Shown here one piece after another: positions 55,961 through 64,000 of a stretch of 64,000 nucleotides of DNA. The stretch spans positions 13,516,310-13,580,309 of the forward strand of contig CM042546.1 in the NCBI GenBank assembly GCA_023630585.1, written 5' to 3'. Position numbers and translations under genes: made by a program. The notes beneath the pieces are model-generated. The model had not been told where the DNA came from. It was given only the letters and a program-made list of their open reading frames with translations, and made no database searches. Each line of letters begins with the position of its first letter. Position 1 is the stretch's first letter. This stretch comes from Cranoglanis bouderius. Taxonomy: Eukaryota > Chordata > Actinopteri > Siluriformes > Cranoglanididae.

Positions 55961-57629
55961 TATTTTGTTTTTCCTTTTGTGAAAGTTTTTAACAGTTGAT
56001 TCATGCACCATATTGTTAGCAGTTGTCACATTATACTTGGTATCATCCTTTTTTTCCCCCCATCAAAATGCCTTTGGAGAAGAAAGTAAAAGTAGATTGA
56101 GCACTGTCCATTCAAAATCCAAATTACACAAAGGGACAAAGGAAAGAACCGTAAGGTTTGTTTGGTTTGAATAAGTGTGTTAGCTAACAGCAAACACATC
56201 TTTTCTCTGTACCATTCTTGCCTTTCCCAAGAGACACAGGCTGGAAACTTGAATGGTGCTGCCTGTCTGTCTTTCAATGAGTATGTTCCTGTGTATACAT
56301 AATGCCTTCCCCATGCTATAAGGCTAAACTGTAATAGTTTCCTAATAGTAACACCAATATACTGATTGTTTGTAGGCTTTTTACTCCTCCCATTCCTCAA
56401 GGTTTTTTTTAAGGGTTCAGTGAACAAGTCAGGCACCGTGATCTGGAAACCCACTGTCACAATAATATCAGAAGTAGTAATGGAATATATGAGTGTCAAA
56501 TTAATAAAGATTCTGAGCCTCTTTAAAAATCTTCTTTAAATTCTTTGTTTACTTGTCTGTGGAAAAATGTCTATTCAGATGCAATGTTTTTCTCCAATTA
56601 TTTGAAAAATGAAAGCCATTCGTTCTGTTTACACCGGTATGGAGAAACACAGAAGGGAGTTTAAACTGCATCTCATCCTGATTCAATTTCCATTTCTTTC
56701 ATTTCCCCTTTCTTCTCCTGCTGAAAGATGTCACTTCGTCTGAACATTTCGCTCCTCCCGCGTATCGCCGCCTCTTTAGAATAATCTCTTCGCCCGCACA
56801 GAAATCTCACCGTCGGATAATCAGAGATAAATATGCTTAATTGAGGCCAAGTGAACTCTCCCTATCTCCATCATGGTCGAGCAATCTAAAGGAAACGTGA
56901 TAATTAGAATGGCTTCCCTCAGAATGCTGAGAGAGGCACATACACACTCATTTCACAGCGTTTTACTCGTTTTATGGCGTTTTATAGACGTAACAAGGGT
57001 GGCTTCAAAAGGTGAAAGATGTTCATGGAGCTGTTTATGAGCTTCTCGTAACAATAATCATCGTGACTGTTTTGCTATTACATACAAACCAATATGAGTT
57101 TATGCAAATAACCATGCAGAGGAAGAAATGATTGTATTTATATCTAATATCTGGTATCAGTTCTATTATATAGAACTCGACACGGCATGCATGTTTATTT
57201 TAATGATCTGACAACGTCTCTTCTCTTACTAAGTGCCTGGTGCGTATTTTGTAACAGACTTGGCAATCATGGTGAACCACGGTACTGAATGTGGGCGGAA
57301 ATAGTGCACTCTGAGCCTGAGGAGATATAGCAGGTCCAGGCCAGGAGGAGGTGAAAATTAGCACTCCTCTCCCTTTTCAGAGGGGTCTGAAAGGCTAGCA
57401 TGCTTGGTCATCCCAAGCACTGATGAGACTGGACTGCCAGCACCCGAGGGAAGCGAATGTCTAATTACCTATTGTGCCTGACAGAAGCTCCTTAATTACC
57501 AACTTCATTAGCTCGCCGCTCTTTGTTTTTCTTCCGAGGGGGCTGGCGGGATGGGGTGAGGGTGGAGGAGAGTGAGGACAGGGAAGAGAGAGAGTGTTTT
57601 AGCACCTTTTCTCCCCCTTTTGAACAGCG

Positions 57630-57631
<2 letters not shown>

Positions 57632-57694
<63 letters not shown>
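57632..57694 (+). repeat. (CT)n microsatellite
   Basis: About 63 bp of uninterrupted CT. Confidence 0.9.
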
Positions 57695-57697
<3 letters not shown>

Positions 57698-57870
57698 AAG
57701 GAAATGTTAAGACCTCAGTCAGGGATCTAATTAGATTCATGGTGAGAACGAGACACCTTCTAACTAGCCTCTGGAGTCCCCTAAAAGGACAGCAAGTGAC
57801 TGGACAGTAGAAAAGAGGAGCTACACACACACTTTTCTCCCTTTTTCTCTCTCTCTCTTTCTCTTGCTTA

Positions 57871-57894
57871 CACACACACACACACACACACACA
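57871..57894 (+). repeat. (AC)n microsatellite
   Basis: AC run preceded by a CT-rich stretch. Confidence 0.85.
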
Positions 57895-58257
57895 CCCTTG
57901 TGTGAATTGGCCTGATTTCCTCTCTCTCCTCGCTTTAAGAAACAAAACAACCAGCGCTATTAGATTCAGCTAGCTTCTGCTCACTCTCCTCAAATTTCTT
58001 ACCGAGTTCTTGCAGTGGTTAAAACCTGAAAAATATATTTTTAATACGTCCTGAATGGTTTATTAGAATTCTTTGCAGTCCGAGTTAATACAGGTCCAGA
58101 CTGACACCCAAAAAAAAATTATGCTAAATTTATAGGCAGCTTTATTTTATAAACACTGCTACATGATGATTGGATTTAACTGGAATACAAAGAAATAATA
58201 GAAATCTGCACCATGAAAATAATCTCTCTCTATTATTTACATTATAGAGCCGCTGAG

Positions 58258-58710
58258 GGTTATTTTTTAATAAGGTGTGACCATGAATTAATATATCGAA
58301 GCCTCCATTTAATATTTCAAGGCCACAAACTATGTATCTCATGGTCGTGACTTATGTTGTGGCCACGAAATGTGTAACTCGAGTTGTGGAACCTCGTGCT
58401 TAATACGTAGCCTCCAGTTCGTTTTTTGGCCGGGACGGACAGAAAAGTCAACTCGGTGTGAAAATTTGCTTAAGGTGACATTGCATGATGGTATATACAT
58501 ATTGCAATGCCAGTGATGCATCATTTCAAGTTTGAAGTGATGCATAATATTATCAGTCATCAATCTATGCTCAGGTTCCTGGTGCCAGAATGGTCTAATT
58601 TATCTGCTCTGTCTTTCATTTATTTTAAACTATTTGCCATGAGTTAAGTATTTCTAAATCTCATGGCCCCAGTATATTAACTCATGGCTACACCTTATTA
58701 AAATATAACC
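58258..58710. repeat. family D foldback element (453 bp)
   Basis: Terminal inverted repeats of about 37 bp: left GGTTATTTTTTAATAAGGTG then TGACCATGAATTAATATA; right TATATTAACTCATGGCTACA then CCTTATTAAAATATAACC. Inner copies of a GGCCAC/CATGG-type motif recur (AAGGCCACAAACTATG, GTGGCCACGAAATG, CATGGCCCCAG). No coding frame. A terminal fragment occurs at 23340-23395. Confidence 0.72.
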
Positions 58711-59529
58711 ACCATGTCACAGCAGCAGCTCTGTGTAATGCCGCACATGCTCCCAACATTGTACTGATGGAGCTTTGACATCTAATTGGCTTGCACTGCT
58801 TTACTATTATTGGCTAACCAGGATTCTCAGTGCTAACTGGCTCAGCTGATTACTGCCTTTAATTTCATGAGCATGTAAGATATTGGTTGTGTTTTCTCAG
58901 CACTCTGTAGAGGAAATGAATCCTCTCATCTAAACCTCAGTGTGCTATTAAACTCTGAGGTCACAATGTTGAATCTGGTGTGGCGATGTGTACAGTTTCC
59001 TTTGGCTTGTCTTTGGTTTCAGGCGAGACTTTTGGAGGCACTTTGTAGTAAATGGTTCAAGGTTTATTAAATATCGTCGTACTCCTCTCAGTGTGATGGA
59101 TCACAAAAATATCAGCATTTTTGCCAGCTATTTGTGCAACTGGTTTGTTTTTTTTCTCCGAGCATGCTGAACTGCCAGATCATCTAGTTTAGCCAATAAA
59201 TAAAAAAAAGGCAGGTTGCAGGTTTTATAAGCGATGGCTGTACTGGATTTCACAAACTAAGGGGTGCTGGTGTGCAATTCGATAAAGATCTATGATGAAA
59301 CTGTCAAAATGTGGGAGATGCATATTTTTAACGTTGCAAAAGATATTGCATTTATCACGTGTAGACCAAACCACACTTTGGTGCTATTGCACTACTTGTA
59401 TTTTGATGCATATACGCTTGTATTTTTGTTAGAATAACTGCTTCTTCTTCTTCTGTTGACCTCTATTGTTCATTTATATATTCATATATTAGTATTTCTC
59501 ACTTTCTAATGCCTTTATTAGCATGGTGT
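58711..59529. other. single-copy non-coding sequence
   Basis: The block 58730-58900 is unique (TTGACATCTAATTGGCTTGC, TTACTGCCTTTAATTTCATG). No exon is recognised. Confidence 0.36.
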
Positions 59530-60175
59530 ATGTAAGAAGTAAAACACTTGGGGTGTGCTGTTAGGGAAAATAATAGACATGAAGTGGAAGTAGAGTTACG
59601 GTTACCAACCTGAAATTGACGATTTTCCACTGACATTAACCTCCTACAGTGTTTTATTCCTCTTATACCACAGCAATTTGTCAACAATTGCAATTATTTA
59701 AAAAAATAAGTAGCACTTTATCCATTTATAGTTCTTTTTAATGTGGAACATCAATGACATAAGTTACTTTCTGGTATTACTAACTTAGTATTCTGTTACT
59801 ACTTAAGTTATAGCAGCTATAAACAATCGCTCCATCACCAACCTCTCTTTTTTTCTCTTATAAAGTTAATAAGATGAAAATATGAAGCTTGTCAAATTAC
59901 CCAGAAACCACAAAGCACAAATGAACATTTCCCATAGTGGAAAACTTACATACAGCTTTACCTCTGGCTGTTAGAAAACACTGACACTGGAGACTCCTTC
60001 CATTAAAATGTTAAATACACGTCTCCATACAGAAACCTAAGTTGTTACTAAACAAAGAAACCGTGTTGGAACGAGTGCATTAATACAAACTACTGCCAGA
60101 GCTGCTGTTATAGAAAATGAATCAATGCCTACTGACCAATCAGAATCAATCATTCCGCAGCTCAGTGGTATAAAT
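59530..60175 (+). repeat. family R element, the most complete copy
   Basis: Palindromic end AAAACACTTGGGGTGTGCTG, TTAGGGAAAATAATAGAC, loop, outer arm and GTGTTTTATTCCTCTTATAC. Body: CCACAGCAATTTGTCAAC, TATCCATTTATAGTTC, AATGTGGAACATC, ACACTGACACTGGAGACTCC. Right end: CCAGAGCTGCTGTTATAGAA, GCCTACTGACCAATCAGAAT and CAGCTCAGTGGTATAAA. About 645 bp in all; it serves as the reference for the family. Confidence 0.78.
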
Positions 60176-60700
60176 GGATAGATCTCAGATTTCATCTGGT
60201 TAAATTAAAGATGGAGTCAGTGTTTATGAAGACTGAATTCTCGCTGCTCCTGATCGGCTGAAACGTAAACCTGTGGCCACACCAGGCCTTTGCAGATAAG
60301 TCTGGACCCTTGCTTTAATGTTTCCCTCAGAGGGACAACCAAAGAACCCTTTAGGCTTCTACATTTTTCTTCTTAAGTGTGTACAAGGTGGTTAGCATTT
60401 GGTTGTTCCATGTTTAGTTAGGTGAATGTTCCCATTTTATAAGGATTTTTAGTCAAAATTAATGCGCTGGATCAGTACTGTTTGACATAGGGCCACTGCT
60501 TTGGTTGCCTAGACAACATGTCATTGGTATTAATATCGCTTGATCTCATTGGCATGGCCACGTCTCCTGACAACAATGTCATGTCTTGACCTAACTACAC
60601 CCCTTCAGAGTTATGGCATTAGAGAGCTTCAGATATTAGCCTCCAAAATTAGGCTACATTTGTTTTAAATAAGGGTTCAATGTGAAGCGTATTTGCTTTT
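60176..60700. other. single-copy non-coding sequence
   Basis: No repeat or exon is recognised. Confidence 0.35.

Positions 60701-61931
<1,231 letters not shown>

Positions 61932-62003
<72 letters not shown>
61932..62003 (+). repeat. (AC)n microsatellite
   Basis: About 70 bp of uninterrupted AC. Confidence 0.9.
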
Positions 62004-62008
<5 letters not shown>

Positions 62009-63965
62009 TATATAGTAGTGTTGAGTATTGTTGTAGCAAAAAATCCATTTGCTGTATTATCTTAATGTTTGTTGGATGGTAGGGTGTTAATTGCTCGTTA
62101 GCCTTTTATGTTTATTACTGAACCGAACATTTCAAGGTTTTTAGAGCAGCTGGTGGAACGGAAATAAGCAAGTTTGTTGTCGATCTGCGTTGTGCCTGTG
62201 AGCCGCCTGCTTTATTCTGCTCCTTTAATTTAATCATTGTTTATTTAAAGGGGAAAACCCCTCTGAGACGGAATCCTTATTTTCAGGGAAGCCCGACAGA
62301 GTCTAAAAACATATGTACAATCAATGAAAACGCACACACAGCGCCTGCTCGAGGGTAAACAAGTAAACACTAATTAATTAAACACTAATTTTTAAAAAAT
62401 ACTTTTTTTTTAGTTAATGAACAGTTGTTTAAAAAAAGAGGAAGGGGAAATAAAAGAAATAATATTGGTCTACGCTGAACAGATACTATGAAACGCATAG
62501 TTTACTGTTTTTGGTTTTGAACTTTTACTTCATTAGAAACGGAACCTACTTTTGAGTTCACTGAACTGAACAATAAATAAATACATAAATAAATAAGCAG
62601 ATAAATCAATCAATATTAGACGTAGTAAAAAATCAGTGAAAATAATTTGAATGCAGTAAACACTTTTTTTTTTACCTCTGTTTACTTGCACGCGATCATA
62701 AATTACATGTATTTATAGTTTTACACTTTATTGCAAAATTAACTCACTTTTATGATACCTGTCATTTTAGACGACAAATCAGTTAATGCTGATTATAATA
62801 GTCTATCTGTCGCGTGTCCGAACTGTAGACCCGAACTATACAGCATATAGTAGATGGTTATAGATATTTCGTTTGGGCGTGGATGAGAATCAGAGAATTT
62901 TAATTTGACTTGGCATAGATTTTTTTTTTTTTTTTTTTAAGTGGACAGTAGATATAACTTGATATATTATTCTGTAAATCTCGCAGTATCGAGAAATCTG
63001 ATTTCAAATATAAAGACCACAAGATCATGAAATGATGGCCGTGAAACCAAAGAACATGATGTCCAGTAGAACACGGTATCTGCTTACAATAAAAAAATAA
63101 AATAAAAAATAGGCCCAAATAAAATAATACAGAGGATATTGAATGCCATAAACACTACAGTAGCAGGTCAATATATTATTTGCTAATATTATTAAAACTG
63201 ATCTATGAAAAGAGTTTGTGACCAAAAAAAAAAAACAGAATAGGTAACATTTTATATGTTTGTTTGTTTTTTAAAGGTTGCCGTGTGTAGCATATTGAAG
63301 GCACACAAAAAAGCATTTTAAAACAGGAAATAATAACAGTGTTAGCAGTGTAACTGTAAGATTTCCTACATCTGACCTCCATAATGTCCATAAGTATCCA
63401 TGTAAAAAGAAATGAATTCAATATTACATGAACAACCAGTTGGAAAAAACTAATTTGGTATGAATAAACATGCGACACAGTGGTGTTTCTGCCTAAATAC
63501 TCGTGTAAGTACACATATTTAGTTAAATATTTATTTCTGGGTTTACTCAGACAAAATACGAATAATTTAGTGGAGTCAAAAGTACGACGCACCTCCTACA
63601 AAGGTCTGATTTATGGGATACACATCCTCAATTTGTCAAAATACCACACTGTCATTTTGGAGCGCCGGGGTTTAAAGCCAGCATGTTTTTTTTTTTTATC
63701 TCCATATTTGCAGTTATGCTATGTTTACAGGTGCTGAGAGTCAATGCTTGGCTTTATCCTGCGCTCTGAGTGCGTCCTGCGTTCTGGTAAAAGTGCCATT
63801 CAGTCGGATGAGCGGATGTAATTAAAGCTAGTAATTGCCGATTAGAGGTCTTGGGTCACTGGGGTTATTTGATAGGAGGCTGTTTTTTAAATGACGATGG
63901 AGCATCACTCGCGCAAGGAAGGGCGCAGGGTTTACATCTACTTCTGTACTTTCTACATTCTCATT
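62004..63965. other. single-copy region with regulatory-looking islands
   Basis: Positions 62060-62350 (GTGTTAATTGCTCGTTAGCC, GCTCCTTTAATTTAATC) and 63750-63940 (GTAATTAAAGC, CTAGTAATTGCCGATTAG) are unique, CpG-bearing and motif-dense. An AAAT-type run lies at 62573-62597, and a T-run at 62921-62938. No exon is recognised. Confidence 0.38.
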
Positions 63966-64000
63966 CTCTCTCTCTCTCTCTCTTGTCTCTCTCTCTCTCT
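63966..64000 (+). repeat. (CT)n microsatellite at the window edge
   Basis: CT run continuing to the end of the window. Confidence 0.85.

Larger units (their letters stand above)
55961..58257. other. single-copy region with regulatory-looking islands
   Basis: Positions 56690-56960 (CGTATCGCCGCCTC, GATAATCAGAGATAAATATG, GTGATAATTAGAATGG) and 57240-57530 (GTCTAATTACC, CCTTAATTACC) are unique, CpG-bearing and motif-dense. A 157-codon minus-strand frame (56026-56499) has no family signature. Confidence 0.4.

Noticed and set aside
56026..56499. 157-codon minus-strand frame
   Set aside because: No family resemblance, AT-biased composition with no sign of constraint; probably chance.

Overview
This looks like animal genomic DNA, almost certainly from a teleost fish. 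The window is AT-rich, full of (TG)n, (TA)n and (CT)n microsatellites, and carries remnants of at least seven Tc1/mariner transposons, tRNA-derived SINEs of the teleost type and 3' ends of LINEs. An ostariophysan (catfish-, carp- or tetra-like) source is plausible from the repeats, but I cannot settle the species. I find no host protein-coding gene, no convincing exon of a known gene, and no tRNA, rRNA or CRISPR. The window reads as a gene desert or a large intron.

The only recognisable coding sequences belong to mobile elements. The Tc1-type remnants lie at about 0.9-1.8 kb (two fragments, one with DD38E spacing), 9.8-11.3 kb (nearly complete, DD34E, one premature stop, about 200-bp terminal inverted repeats inside a TA microsatellite), 14.5-15.5 kb (internally deleted, TA duplications on both sides), 25.0-26.4 kb (three frame-shifted pieces), 39.5-40.0 kb (rearranged), 51.8-52.6 kb (DD36E spacing) and 52.7-54.2 kb (with a younger retroposed insert in one terminal repeat). 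LINE pieces lie at 13.8-14.1, 30.8-31.1 and 31.9-32.3 kb. tRNA-like SINE pieces lie near 8.2, 28.2, 46.3 and 55.0 kb.

Comparing the window with itself shows several non-coding repeat families. The largest, called R here, has about 14 copies of up to about 650 bp. One end is a long palindrome and the other starts TTATACCACAG. Family B has two copies (7.7 and 27.7 kb) and shares an ATGCAAAT-containing block. Family C has two copies (21.7 and 42.2 kb) with a GATTCCACA-type terminal repeat. Family D is a foldback element at 58.3 kb with a fragment at 23.3 kb. There is also a 415-bp hAT-type element with a perfect 8-bp target duplication, nested in an R copy, and a local direct duplication of a roughly 200-bp non-coding unit (23.87 and 24.41 kb).

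Between the repeats are islands of about 200-500 bp with balanced composition, retained CpGs and clustered TAATTA-like motifs (for example 8.4-8.6, 12.1-12.5, 18.0-18.4, 34.4-34.8, 47.2-47.6 and 56.7-57.0 kb). These resemble the conserved non-coding elements that populate deserts around developmental regulators. That is inference: conservation cannot be tested from one sequence. I found no new biochemical system. The most notable items are the R family, the duplicated non-coding unit, the nested insertions with clean target duplications, and three Tc1 catalytic spacings in one window.
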